Assembly (NCBI RefSeq): GCF_000332815.1
Contig: NZ_AOFD01000001.1
Span: 78,954 to 142,953, forward strand
Reading direction: 5' to 3'
DNA: 64,000 nucleotides
From: Arthrobacter nitrophenolicus
GTDB taxonomy: Bacteria; Actinomycetota; Actinomycetes; Actinomycetales; Micrococcaceae
Shown here: piece by piece, positions 9,319-17,573 of the stretch
Layout: each line of letters begins with the position of its first letter
Numbering within the stretch: position 1 is the first letter of the stretch
Made by a program: the position numbers and the translations under genes
Notes under the pieces: model-generated
Told to the model about the DNA's origin: nothing
Seen by the model: only the letters and a program-made list of their open reading frames with translations
The model's database searches: none

Positions 9319-10134
9319 ATGATGGGAGGACACCACGCCGCGTCGGGAGCCGCGGCGTGGGTGGCTGTTGCCTCCACAGGGCCGTACACACTTGGCTGGT
9401 ACCCGCTGGATTCCGCCGGCATCCTGATAGGCGGCCTGGCCACCGCAGGAACGGCCCTGGTTTGCGACTGGGACCACCGGTCCAGCACCGTGGCCCAGTC
9501 CCTGCCGCCGCTGTCCAATGCGATTGCCCGGGGCATTGAGAACGCCAGCGGCGGGCACCGGCAGGGAACGCATTCAATCCTTGGCGCGGGGGTCTTCGTC
9601 CTGCTCGCCGCGCTGGCGTCCCGGTTCCAGCTGGAGACCCCGTGGGGGCTCCTGTCCGTGGGTGCCGGCCTGCTGTGCATGTTCCTGATCAACATCGCTG
9701 CGAAGGCGCTGAAGCTTTTTCCCAAAAGCGGGTTCCTGACCAACTGGGCCTTCGCGCTGGCCATGGCCGGACTGGTCACGGTGTATGCCCCGGAACAGTG
9801 GACGTGGCTTCCCGTGTCCATGCTCATTGGCGTGGTGGTGCACATCGTGGGCGACCTCATCACCACCGGGGGAGTGCCGCTGCTGTGGCCGCTGGTGGTC
9901 CGGCCCCCGAAGCCGCTCCGCAGGGTTCCGCTGCTCCGGCAGGTGTGGCGGCCCAACGGGGCACTGTCGGTGCCGCTGCTGGGACGGGCCGGCTCCAAAC
10001 GCGAGTGGCTGGTGCTGATCCCGGTGAGCGCGTACGCCATGGTGGGCATGACGGTGGCCGGCTGGTCCATTGCGCAGAGCCAGTGGACACGGGTGGCGGA
10101 CGCCGCCGTGGCCTGGACCAGGCTCTGGTTCTAG
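9319..10134 (+). CDS. YdjM-family membrane-bound metal-dependent hydrolase
   Basis: The 271-residue protein begins MMGGHHAASGAAAW and has the family histidines and acids (GHHAASG, CDWDHRSST, GGHRQGTHSI, HIVGDLITTGG) between about five hydrophobic segments. This is the YdjM/LexA-regulated membrane hydrolase family (DUF457), of unknown substrate. It starts 4 bp after mfd, suggesting co-transcription, and YdjM belongs to the SOS regulon in E. coli, which fits a DNA-repair neighbour. No LexA box was sought beyond this spacing. Confidence 0.82.
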   Translation: MMGGHHAASGAAAWVAVASTGPYTLGWYPLDSAGILIGGLATAGTALVCDWDHRSSTVAQSLPPLSNAIARGIENASGGHRQGTHSILGAGVFVLLAALASRFQLETPWGLLSVGAGLLCMFLINIAAKALKLFPKSGFLTNWAFALAMAGLVTVYAPEQWTWLPVSMLIGVVVHIVGDLITTGGVPLLWPLVVRPPKPLRRVPLLRQVWRPNGALSVPLLGRAGSKREWLVLIPVSAYAMVGMTVAGWSIAQSQWTRVADAAVAWTRLWF

Positions 10135-10138
10135 CGCA

Positions 10139-10177
10139 CGAAAAGGACCCCCGGACAGCGTCCGGGGGTCCTTTTCG
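10139..10177. terminator. Bidirectional terminator
   Basis: A 16-bp perfect stem, 10141-10156 with 10160-10175, has a 3-base loop and AAAA/TTTT ends. It lies between the convergent hydrolase gene and the small membrane protein gene. Confidence 0.9.
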
Positions 10178-10189
10178 TAAAACGGGCTT

Positions 10190-10450
10190 CTAGTGCTCGC
10201 CGGCGGAGTCCGAGCGGCCCCAGATGGTCTGCGGAATCCAGAACGCCAGGGCGAACAGCACCAGGCAGGCGGCCATCGGCCAGGGGTTGCCGAGTGTGAG
10301 GAAGGACAGCGAGTAGATCGCCCCGAAGAACAGCGCCATGATGCTCACGAACAGCACGATGCTTCCGGAGAGCTTGTTCTCGTTCTGCGGGGTCCGGACA
10401 GTGCGCTGGTCCGATGAGTCCTGGCCGGACGCGTTAATCTTGCTGGACAA
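10190..10450 (-). CDS. Small membrane protein of unknown function
   Basis: The 86-residue protein has a polar N-terminus of about 27 residues, then two hydrophobic segments (GSIVLFVSIMALFFGAIYSL and MAACLVLFALAFWI), and ends in a short charged tail. I do not recognise a family. The TTG start at 10450 is supported by AGGAGG seven bases upstream. deoC lies about 50 bp downstream on the same strand. Confidence 0.65.
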   Translation of the reverse strand: MSSKINASGQDSSDQRTVRTPQNENKLSGSIVLFVSIMALFFGAIYSLSFLTLGNPWPMAACLVLFALAFWIPQTIWGRSDSAGEH

Positions 10451-10505
10451 TTTCGTTCCTCCTCGGCCCCGCAGGGCTCAATCTGTGGCGGCGTCCGGCC
10501 CGCAG

Positions 10506-11222
10506 TCAGTAGGCGGCTGAACCCTGTTCACCCTTGACGATGGCAATGCCGGAGCTGGCACCAATACGTGTTGCACCAGCAGCAATCATAGCCTGCGCGT
10601 CGGCCAGGGAGCGCACGCCGCCGGAGGCCTTGACACCGAGGTCCGGGCCGACGGTCCTGCGCATGAGGGCGATGTCCCCGGCCGTGGCGCCGCCGCCGTT
10701 GAAGCCCGTGGACGTCTTCACGAAATCGGCGCCGGCTTCAACGGCTGCCTGGCAGGCGAGGACCTTCTGGTCGTCCGTGAGCATTGCGGTCTCAATGATC
10801 ACCTTGAGAATGGCGCCGCTGGCGTGCACCGCCTCCGCCACGGCACTGATGTCCTCGGTGAGTGCGCCCTTGTCCCCGGCGCGGGCGGCCGCGATGTTGA
10901 TGACCATGTCCACCTCATCGGCGCCGTCAAGCACCGCGCCGCGCGCCTCGAACGTCTTGACGTCCGTGGGCGTGGCACCCAGCGGGAAGCCGACCACCGA
11001 GCAGGTGAGGACGCCCGAGCCTTTGAGGGCATTCTTGACCGTCTTGACCCAGATCGGGTTGACGCACACTGACTTAAAGCCGTACTCGGCCGCCTCCGCG
11101 CAGACCTTCAGGACGTCCGCCTCGGAGGCTTCGGGCTTCAAAAGCGTGTGGTCGATGTAGCTGGCAATGCTTCCGGCATCAGCGGCGGCTGGCTGAACGG
11201 AAGGGGTGGCTTCGTTGCTCAT
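10506..11222 (-). CDS. deoC: Deoxyribose-phosphate aldolase
   Basis: DeoC splits 2-deoxyribose-5-phosphate into acetaldehyde and glyceraldehyde-3-phosphate in deoxynucleoside catabolism. The 238-residue TIM-barrel protein has [10 protein letters not shown] near the N-terminus, [14 protein letters not shown], and the Schiff-base lysine in [18 protein letters not shown] and GASSGIAIV form the phosphate site. The gene fits with the purine nucleoside phosphorylase and phosphosugar mutase encoded 8-9 kb away. An 18-bp tandem duplication lies 35-70 bp upstream of ATG 11222. Confidence 0.95.
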   Translation of the reverse strand: MSNEATPSVQPAAADAGSIASYIDHTLLKPEASEADVLKVCAEAAEYGFKSVCVNPIWVKTVKNALKGSGVLTCSVVGFPLGATPTDVKTFEARGAVLDGADEVDMVINIAAARAGDKGALTEDISAVAEAVHASGAILKVIIETAMLTDDQKVLACQAAVEAGADFVKTSTGFNGGGATAGDIALMRRTVGPDLGVKASGGVRSLADAQAMIAAGATRIGASSGIAIVKGEQGSAAY

Positions 11223-11256
11223 GATGGTCCTTTCCGGGGGGCCTTGTGGGCCCTGG

Positions 11257-11292
11257 CACGTCCTGGAACTCGGTCACGTCCTGGAACTCGGT
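11257..11292. repeat. Perfect 18-bp tandem duplication upstream of deoC
   Basis: CACGTCCTGGAACTCGGT occurs twice head-to-tail, at 11257-11274 and 11275-11292. It lies in the non-coding gap between deoC and the oxidoreductase gene, within the likely deoC promoter region. Confidence 0.9.
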
Positions 11293-11338
11293 TCGGCACC
11301 ATCTTGTCACAGCCGGGACACCGGCAAAGTGCGGCCTG

Positions 11339-12196
11339 TCAGGCGGCCGCCTGCAGGACCGGCCCGGCCGAGGCGGCGGTCAGAAGCTGCGTGGCGCAGG
11401 CTCCCGCGGCGGAAGCTGCCGCCACGAGCAGGCCCAGCCGGACGCCGTCGTACGCTGCTGCGTCCCCGATGGCCCAGATGCCGGGGACGGACGTCCGGAA
11501 GTCCTGGCTGATGACGATTCCTCCGCTGGCAGCGGTCCGCAGTCCTGCGCTGGCGGCGAGGCCGTCCCGGGCCACGCGCTCTTCAGCCAGGACCACCAGG
11601 TCCCCGCTCATGCTGCTGCCGTCCTCGAAGACAACTGCGGAGGCCGCCAGTCCGGACACGGATTGCCCGGGAACGACGGCGGCCGGGCGGGCGGTGGTGC
11701 GGATGGGGCGCACGCCGCGGGCACGCAGGACGGCTTCAGCCTGGCCCGCGGCAGTCCCGTTGCCCACCAGGATGCCCAGCGGACGCCGGCCCAGCTCCCG
11801 GGTCACCCTCCCCACGGCCTCGGCGATCCGTGCGGCGTCGTCGATGGTGGAGTAGCTCAGGCACTGCGCCGCACCCTCCACGGGGTTGGCAACGGGGGCT
11901 GATCCGGTGGCGATCACCAGGTGGTCGTAGGAGAATTCCAGGCCGTCGGCCGTGGCTACGGTCCGGTTCACGGCGTCGATGTGGCTGGCGGGCTGGCCGA
12001 ACCGCACCGAAACCTGGGGGAGCAGGGCGAGCTCCAGCAGCTCCTCTGGTGTGTCGTCCCGGCTGCTGAGGACCGTGATGGTCCCGGCGAAGCTTGCCCG
12101 GTCCAGCTGGCTGACGAGGGCCTGGGCGGCCGGGCCGGCACCGGCGATGACGATGCGGGTGGCGGAGGTGGACGGGGTGGGTGCCGGAGCGGACAT
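11339..12196 (-). CDS. FAD/NAD(P)-dependent oxidoreductase, short NirB-like
   Basis: The 285-residue protein has an FAD-binding Rossmann motif (RIVIAGAGPAAQALVSQL), the YDHLVIATGS signature and a C-terminal FAD-binding motif, VPGIWAIGDAAAYDG. It resembles the FAD-binding half of nitrite reductase NirB but is shorter: the LPYDRV-type FAD-contact loop is missing after the first beta strand. I chose ATG 12196 because the family begins just before the glycine motif. The physiological partner is unknown, but its place behind the nitrite-reductase genes suggests an accessory electron-transfer role. Confidence 0.7.
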   Translation of the reverse strand: MSAPAPTPSTSATRIVIAGAGPAAQALVSQLDRASFAGTITVLSSRDDTPEELLELALLPQVSVRFGQPASHIDAVNRTVATADGLEFSYDHLVIATGSAPVANPVEGAAQCLSYSTIDDAARIAEAVGRVTRELGRRPLGILVGNGTAAGQAEAVLRARGVRPIRTTARPAAVVPGQSVSGLAASAVVFEDGSSMSGDLVVLAEERVARDGLAASAGLRTAASGGIVISQDFRTSVPGIWAIGDAAAYDGVRLGLLVAAASAAGACATQLLTAASAGPVLQAAA

Positions 12197-12411
12197 GTGC
12201 TGGCCCTTTCGCTGGCGGCCTGGACGGCCGGAAGTTCGTGATGGAACCCAGCGTAGGGGGACGCCTTTACCGTTGTGTTTCCCGTCCATTGCTGCTTTGA
12301 AGGGGCCCGTTCGCCAGTTTTTACCGGCCGGTAACAGAACCGGTGACGCGGCTCTCATCCCACCGGTGCCGGACACATTCGGCCCGACCCGCCCACAACC
12401 AAAGGCGAGAC

Positions 12412-12466
12412 TTTTGTCCAGATACGGCGACCATAAGGGCCTTGAGGTCGCCGTATCTGGACAAAA
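12412..12466. repeat. 21-bp perfect inverted repeat (not a normal terminator)
   Basis: Bases 12412-12432 are exactly complementary to 12446-12466, with a 13-base loop. The core is CCAGATACGGCGACC. The left arm starts with TTTT and the right arm ends with AAAA, the reverse of an intrinsic terminator, so no U-tract follows in either direction. It may be a REP-like element, a protein site or an RNA hairpin at the end of the HemD-like gene. Confidence 0.85.
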
Positions 12467-12476
12467 CTCGAAGGGG

Positions 12477-13643
12477 TTAGACGCGGATCCGGTAGCCCCG
12501 CTTGACCACGGTTTCCACCAGGCGTCCGTCCGGCAGCGAGGACCGCAGCCGGCTCACGGTCATGTCCAGGGCGTGGACGGATCCCCGCAGTTCCAGCAGC
12601 TCGGAGAGCGACTCCCGCGAGAGGACCGCGCCGCCCGCGCCCAGCAGCGCCCGCAGCAGCAGCAGCGGGGCAGGCGCCAGTTCCACGGGCTGGCCGTCGA
12701 TGCGCAGGCTCCGCCCCCGCAGCTCGATGTTCCCGGACCTGGTTTCCAGGCGGCGGACGTGGTTCAGCGCCAGGTGCTCGCAGACCAGCCGGATCAGGGC
12801 ACCCATGCGGAAGCGTTCCGGGACCAGGGGCGTCACCCCTGCGTCAATCAGTGGCTGCGCAGTCACGGGCCCCACCACCGCGGTGGTGACGTTCGTCTTC
12901 AGGCTGTCGATCAGCTGCTTGTAGACGCCCATCTCGTGCGCCGTGCTCCACATCGCATCCACGGCGGGGGCGCTGGTGAAGGTGAGGACGTCCAGGTTCC
13001 CGCTGCAGGCGGCCTCGATGAGGCGCGGAAGCTTGTCCTCGCCGTCGGGCTTCACCCAGCGGTAGGGCGTAACGGTCAGGACGGTGGCGCCGGACATGCG
13101 CAGGCGCTCCAGCTGGCGGACATCCGTGTAGCCGTGCAGCTGCACCGCCACCGTCTTGCCGCGGACACCTTCGTTGAGCAGCATGTCCACCAGCGTGGCG
13201 GTGGTCTCGTCGCTGCTGATTCCGACGTCGGCGAGTCCGGCCGCGCGCACGGCGCCGCGGGCCTTTGGTCCCCGCACGAACATCCGGCAGGCGCCCAGGG
13301 TCTCCAGGAGCTCGTCGCCGATGCCGAAGGAATCCGCGGCCTCGCACCAGCGCCGCATGCCGTAGGCGGTGGTGGCGATGCACAGGTCCGGCTTGGCGGC
13401 GATGATGGCCCGGGTGTCCTCGATGAGGCGCATGTCCTCCTGGACGGGGGCGATCTTCAGGGCAGGGGCGTGCAGCACTTCAGCGCCGCGGCGTTCCAGG
13501 GCGTCGATCAGGTCCTGGGACCTGCGGTCCGAAGTCACGCCGATGCGGAAACCCTCCAGCGGGGATTCTGCAGCATCGGGTGTTTCTTCGACCTGCGGTG
13601 TTTCGGCCGGTGCAAGTGCAGTCATGGGGGTCAATCCTTTCAT
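12477..13643 (-). CDS. Uroporphyrinogen-III synthase-like protein with C-terminal winged-helix domain
   Basis: Residues about 25-285 match the HemD fold (EGFRIGVTSDRRSQDLIDAL near the start, LTFTSAPAVDAMW in the middle). Residues about 300-388 match an OmpR/Trans_reg_C winged helix, ending SRLRSSLPDGRLVETVVKRG. Fusions of this kind sit beside nitrite-reductase genes in Actinobacteria and may make siroheme precursor, regulate nir genes, or both. The ATG at 13643 overlaps the cobA stop as ATGA, implying translational coupling; an internal ATG at 13625 is an alternative. Order on this strand is nirB, cobA, then this gene. Confidence 0.85.
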   Translation of the reverse strand: MKGLTPMTALAPAETPQVEETPDAAESPLEGFRIGVTSDRRSQDLIDALERRGAEVLHAPALKIAPVQEDMRLIEDTRAIIAAKPDLCIATTAYGMRRWCEAADSFGIGDELLETLGACRMFVRGPKARGAVRAAGLADVGISSDETTATLVDMLLNEGVRGKTVAVQLHGYTDVRQLERLRMSGATVLTVTPYRWVKPDGEDKLPRLIEAACSGNLDVLTFTSAPAVDAMWSTAHEMGVYKQLIDSLKTNVTTAVVGPVTAQPLIDAGVTPLVPERFRMGALIRLVCEHLALNHVRRLETRSGNIELRGRSLRIDGQPVELAPAPLLLLRALLGAGGAVLSRESLSELLELRGSVHALDMTVSRLRSSLPDGRLVETVVKRGYRIRV

Positions 13644-14434
13644 GAACCCAGCAGCGAGGCCGCCAGCCTGTCCAGGTCGGCGGCGGCCTCAGCATGCCCG
13701 CGGTTGGCCTCCGCCACCCGAACCACCTCGCCGATGACCAGCACGGCCGGGTTGCTGCACCCGGAAGCGGCCGAGGTGATGGTGCCCAGGTCTGCGATGG
13801 TGGTCCGCTGGCCCGGTCGGTAGCCGCGTTCGACGACGGCCATCGGCATGTCGGGGCGCATGCCTGCCCGGCGGAGTCCGGCGGCCAGCTGGTGGAGGGT
13901 GCCGATGCCCATCAGCACCACGATGGTGCCGCCCAGGCCGGCGAGGTGCTGGTGCTCCTTTTCAGTGAGCGGCGCGTGGCCGGAAACCACGGTGAACATG
14001 TGGCTGACTTCCCGGTGCGTGACCGGGATGCCGGCAGCTGCCGGAACGGAGATGGCGCTGGTGACACCGGACACGACGTGGACCTTGACGCCGGCGGCCA
14101 CGCATGCGGCCACTTCCTCGCCGCCGCGGCCGAAGACGTAAGGGTCACCGCCCTTGAGGCGGACCACGTTGTTGCCGGCGAGGGCGCTTTCCACCATGAG
14201 CTTTTCGATGTCAGACTGGCTGACCTTGTGGTGGCCCGGCTTCTTGCCCACGTCCACCAGTTCGGCGGAGGTGAGGGACGGCAGCTCCTGGTACGGAGCG
14301 AGGCGGTCGTAAAAGACCACATCAGCGTCGCGCAGGGCCTTGACCGCGGCGACGGTCAGGAGGTCGGTGGTGCCGGGGCCGCCGCCCACCAGGGTGACGT
14401 GGCCGGCGGCGCCGGCAGCGGGTTCGGCGGCCAC
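13640..14434 (-). CDS. cobA: Uroporphyrinogen-III C-methyltransferase
   Basis: The enzyme makes precorrin-2 from uroporphyrinogen III, the first step to the siroheme that NirB needs. The intact 264-residue frame contains all SUMT motifs: VTLVGGGPGTTDLLT, VVFYDRL, VVRLKGGDPYVFGRGGEE and the VVSGVTSAI segment. A GTG at 14434 opens this frame, but the DNA upstream encodes a further domain in broken frames (see next entry), so the natural protein probably starts at ATG 14671, 2 bp after nirB. The gene ends in an ATGA overlap with the HemD-like gene. Confidence 0.9.
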   Translation of the reverse strand: MAAEPAAGAAGHVTLVGGGPGTTDLLTVAAVKALRDADVVFYDRLAPYQELPSLTSAELVDVGKKPGHHKVSQSDIEKLMVESALAGNNVVRLKGGDPYVFGRGGEEVAACVAAGVKVHVVSGVTSAISVPAAAGIPVTHREVSHMFTVVSGHAPLTEKEHQHLAGLGGTIVVLMGIGTLHQLAAGLRRAGMRPDMPMAVVERGYRPGQRTTIADLGTITSAASGCSNPAVLVIGEVVRVAEANRGHAEAAADLDRLAASLLGS

Positions 14435-14671
14435 GGGAATCCCGGTGATCCGGCAGCGGTCCAGGAGGCGTCCCAGCCGGGCTGGCCGTCGTCGACCGCC
14501 GCCACGAGGAACGGCCGCTCGGGCAGCGGGCCGTCATGGCCCGCGCTGCGGGGTGCTCAGGCGATACACGACGGCGCCTGCGGCTTCGTAGCGGCGCACC
14601 GCCTGCCGGGCGGCAGTGTCGGAGCCCGTGACCAGGACGTCGCGTCCGGTGAGGTCGATGCTGAGCTGCAT
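14435..14671 (-). pseudogene. cobA: Frameshifted N-terminal (precorrin-2 dehydrogenase-like) part of cobA
   Basis: From ATG 14671 the frame reads MQLSIDLTGRDVLVTGSDTA and continues to a stop at 14534-14536. Dropping one G from the GGG near 14538 restores GHDGPLPERPFLVAAVDDGQ, and adding one C near 14465 then joins LLDRCRITGIPVAAEP to the SUMT domain in frame. The two changes cancel, giving one protein of about 343 residues. The added domain resembles the reduced NAD-binding CysG-like N-terminus found before many actinobacterial SUMT domains. Two compensating sequence errors or an inactivated domain are both possible. Confidence 0.75.
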
Positions 14672-14673
14672 GG

Positions 14674-17304
14674 CTATACCTCGTTCTCGTTGCCGGAGCG
14701 TACCGGGATGGAGGCCCCGATCAGGACCTTGCCCTTCTCTTCCGGAGTGGCGGGGCGCATCTGGCCGCGCTCGTCCGGGACGAAGGTGATGGAGTCGTCC
14801 TTCTGGTCGGGGGCGTTGACGAAGGAACGGAACCGGCGCAGGCGCTCGGGGTCCTTGAGGGTGTCAGCCCACTCGTCGATGTAGGTGTCCACGTGCTTGG
14901 CCATGGCCGCCTCGAGGTCCTCGGCGATGCCCAGGGTGTCCTTGACCACCACGTCCTCGACGTGCTTGATGCCGCCGTCGAGCTCTTCCTGCCAGCGAGC
15001 CGTGCGCTGCAGGCGGTCCGCGGTGCGGATGTAGTACATGAAGTAGCGGTCGATGTACTTGATCAGCGTTTCGTCATCGAGGTCCTTGGCGAGCAGCTGT
15101 GCGTGCGCGGGGGTTGCACCGCCGTTGCCGCCGACGTACAGGTTCCAGCCGTCCGCCGTGGCGATCACGCCCACGTCCTTGCCGCGGGCCTCGGCGCATT
15201 CGCGGGCGCAGCCGGAAACGCCCATCTTGAGCTTGTGCGGGCTGCGCAGGCCGCGGTAGCGCAGCTCCAGCTTGATGGCCATGGCCACCGAATCCTGGAC
15301 GCCGAACCGGCACCAGGTGGAACCGACGCAGGACTTCACCGTGCGCAGGCTCTTGCCGTAGGCCTGGCCGGATTCGAAGCCGGCATCCACCAGTTCCTTC
15401 CAGATTTCGGGGAGCTGTTCCAGCCGGGCGCCGAACATGTCGATCCGCTGGCCGCCGGTGATCTTGGTGTACAGGTTGTACTTCTCGGCCACGGCGGCAA
15501 TGACGCCGAGCTTCTTGGGCGTGATCTCACCGCCGGCGATGCGCGGGACCACCGAGTAGGTGCCGTCCTTCTGCATGTTGGCCAGGGCGCGGTCGTTGGT
15601 GTCCTGGAGGGTGCCGCGGCCGGCGTCCAGCACGTAGGCGCTGTTCTGGCTGGCAAGGATGTTGGCGATGGTGGGCTTGCAGATGTCGCAGCCTGCGCCC
15701 TTGCCGTACTTGGCCATGATCTCTTCGAAGGAGGTCAGTTCCAGGACGCGGATGGCGTCGAAGAGTTCCTGGCGGGACAGCTCGATGTGCTCGCAGAGGG
15801 CCTTGGAGACCTCAACGCCGGACTTGGTGAGTTCGGTTTCCAGCAGCTTCTTGAGCATCGGAACGCAGGAGCCGCACTGGGTGCCGGCGCGGGTGCAGCC
15901 CTTCAGCTCGCCGAGTTCCTGGACGGGTGCGTTGCCCTCGCAGGCGCCGCAGCCGTTGATGGCGTCGCGGATGCTTCCCGCGGTGACGTTGTTGCAGGAG
16001 CACAGGGTGGCGTCGTCGGGCAGTTCGGTCTCGGGTGCGTCGCCGCCGCCGGCGGCGCTGAGGAACGCGCCGGGCTCGGCGGGAAGTTCGCGGCCGAGGA
16101 GCGGGCGGAGGCTCATGTACGGCGAGGCGTCGCCGACGAAGATGCCGCCCAGCAGGGTCTTGGCATCGTCGGTGGTGACGATCTTCTGGTAGACGCCGCG
16201 GGCCGGGTCGGCGTAGACGATCTCGAGGGCGTGCTCGGTTTTGGCGAAGGCGTCGCCGAAGCTTGCCACGTCCACGCCGGAGAGCTTCAGCTTGGTGGCG
16301 GTGTCGAAGCCGGGGAACGTGGCGTCGCCGCCGTGGAGGCGGTCGGCCACGATCTCCGCCATGGTGTTGGCGGGAGCCACCAGGCCCAGGCACATGCCGC
16401 CGTAGTTGGCCACCTCGCCAATGGCCCAGATGCCGGGCACTTCGGTTTCGCAGTAGTCGTTGATGACCACGCCGCCGCGGGGACCCAGGCTGAAGACCTG
16501 TTCCTCGCCCTCGGCGGCGCGGAAGAGTTCGTCGCGGGGCCGGACGCCGATGGCCACGATGACCATGTCCGCTTCGATGATGCGGCCGTCTGCCATGAGG
16601 ACGCCGGTGACCTGGCCGTCGTCGTCGGAGAGCACCTCGGACGGGAAGACGCCACCGTGGACTTCGAAGCCCTTGGCCTTGATGAGCCGGCCCATCGCCT
16701 GGCCCGCGCCTTCGTCCAGCTGGGTGGCCATCAGCCACTGGGAGCCGTCAATGACGATGGGGTTGGCGCCAAGCTGTTCCGTGCCGGCGGCCGATTCGAG
16801 GCCCAGCAGGCCGCCACCGATGGTGACGGCGTTGACCTTCCGGCCGAGCTTCTCGGTGAGTTCGGCAATCTTCTGATTAATGGTCCAGACGTCTTCGAGC
16901 GTGCGGTAGACGTGGGTGAGCTCGTTGCCGGGGATGGGCAGGCGGGCGGCGTTCGAGCCGGTGGCCACCACCAGTTCGTCATAGGGGTAGGTGTTGCCGG
17001 TGGAAGTCTCCACGGTCTTCGCGGCGGCGTTGATCTTCACAACGCGCTCGCCGGTCTTCAGCTCCAGCGAAGGGTGGTCCCACATGGAAGCGGATCCCAG
17101 GGTCAGGTCCACGCCGGTATCGGTGAGGGCCTTGGACAGCGCAACGCGGTCGTAGGGGAGGTGTGCTTCCTCGGTGAGGACCGTGACATGCCAGCCATCG
17201 AGGCCACGGGCATGCATCGCGTCCGCAAAACGGTGGGCCGCGGGGCCGCCGCCGGCGACGACAATGCGGCGCGTTGTCTCGGTGTTTGAAGTCTGTTCGG
17301 TCAC
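14674..17304 (-). CDS. nirB: Nitrite reductase [NAD(P)H], large subunit
   Basis: NirB reduces nitrite to ammonium with NAD(P)H, using FAD, Fe-S and siroheme. The 876-residue protein has an FAD domain (RRIVVAGGGPAAHRFADAM, LPYDRVALSK), an NAD site (VTIGGGLLGLESA) and a BFD-like [2Fe-2S] domain (CSCNN, CTRAGTQCGSC). The C-terminal sulfite/nitrite reductase domains have siroheme/4Fe-4S cysteines in SCVGSTWCRFG and GVSGCARECAEA. I chose GTG 17304 because GAAAGG lies six bases upstream and the FAD motif follows at once. It is divergent from nirD and leads an operon with cobA and the HemD-like gene. A GlnR-like box lies 76-113 bp upstream. Confidence 0.96.
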   Translation of the reverse strand: MTEQTSNTETTRRIVVAGGGPAAHRFADAMHARGLDGWHVTVLTEEAHLPYDRVALSKALTDTGVDLTLGSASMWDHPSLELKTGERVVKINAAAKTVETSTGNTYPYDELVVATGSNAARLPIPGNELTHVYRTLEDVWTINQKIAELTEKLGRKVNAVTIGGGLLGLESAAGTEQLGANPIVIDGSQWLMATQLDEGAGQAMGRLIKAKGFEVHGGVFPSEVLSDDDGQVTGVLMADGRIIEADMVIVAIGVRPRDELFRAAEGEEQVFSLGPRGGVVINDYCETEVPGIWAIGEVANYGGMCLGLVAPANTMAEIVADRLHGGDATFPGFDTATKLKLSGVDVASFGDAFAKTEHALEIVYADPARGVYQKIVTTDDAKTLLGGIFVGDASPYMSLRPLLGRELPAEPGAFLSAAGGGDAPETELPDDATLCSCNNVTAGSIRDAINGCGACEGNAPVQELGELKGCTRAGTQCGSCVPMLKKLLETELTKSGVEVSKALCEHIELSRQELFDAIRVLELTSFEEIMAKYGKGAGCDICKPTIANILASQNSAYVLDAGRGTLQDTNDRALANMQKDGTYSVVPRIAGGEITPKKLGVIAAVAEKYNLYTKITGGQRIDMFGARLEQLPEIWKELVDAGFESGQAYGKSLRTVKSCVGSTWCRFGVQDSVAMAIKLELRYRGLRSPHKLKMGVSGCARECAEARGKDVGVIATADGWNLYVGGNGGATPAHAQLLAKDLDDETLIKYIDRYFMYYIRTADRLQRTARWQEELDGGIKHVEDVVVKDTLGIAEDLEAAMAKHVDTYIDEWADTLKDPERLRRFRSFVNAPDQKDDSITFVPDERGQMRPATPEEKGKVLIGASIPVRSGNENEV

Positions 17305-17379
17305 TGTGGGCCTTTCGCATGGGCCGCAGCGGTGCTCCGGCCTTCTCTGACGAGTGTCCATCCAGACTAGGTAGAGGCA

Positions 17380-17417
17380 GTTTCGCCTCAGTTTCCCAAT
17401 TGTTTCGCGAACTTAAC
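17380..17417. promoter_or_regulatory. GlnR-like nitrogen-control box in the nirB/nirD divergent region
   Basis: Four 5-mers are spaced exactly 11 bp apart: GTTTC at 17380, GTTTC at 17391, GTTTC at 17402 and TTAAC at 17413. Read on the nirB strand this is GTTAA-n6-GAAAC-n6-GAAAC-n6-GAAAC, which fits the actinobacterial GlnR consensus of gTnAC/GAAAC half-sites with 6-base spacers. GlnR controls nitrite reductase genes in Streptomyces and Mycobacterium. Confidence 0.7.
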
Positions 17418-17573
17418 TTCTGCATCACGAACTCATTTCCGGCCGGGTTAGGTGTCTTTTACGCGCCGGACACATTTGCTGCATCCCTACGAAACACCCC
17501 GCGCCTAGCGTGGAATCCGGCGGCACAGGCTGCCGCAACCCACGGACAACAAGCACAGGGAAAGGAGCCGGAC

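Noticed and set aside
14534..14671. Independent 45-residue gene between nirB and cobA
   Set aside because: Its sequence continues in the other frames as one CysG-like domain joined to CobA, so it is a fragment.
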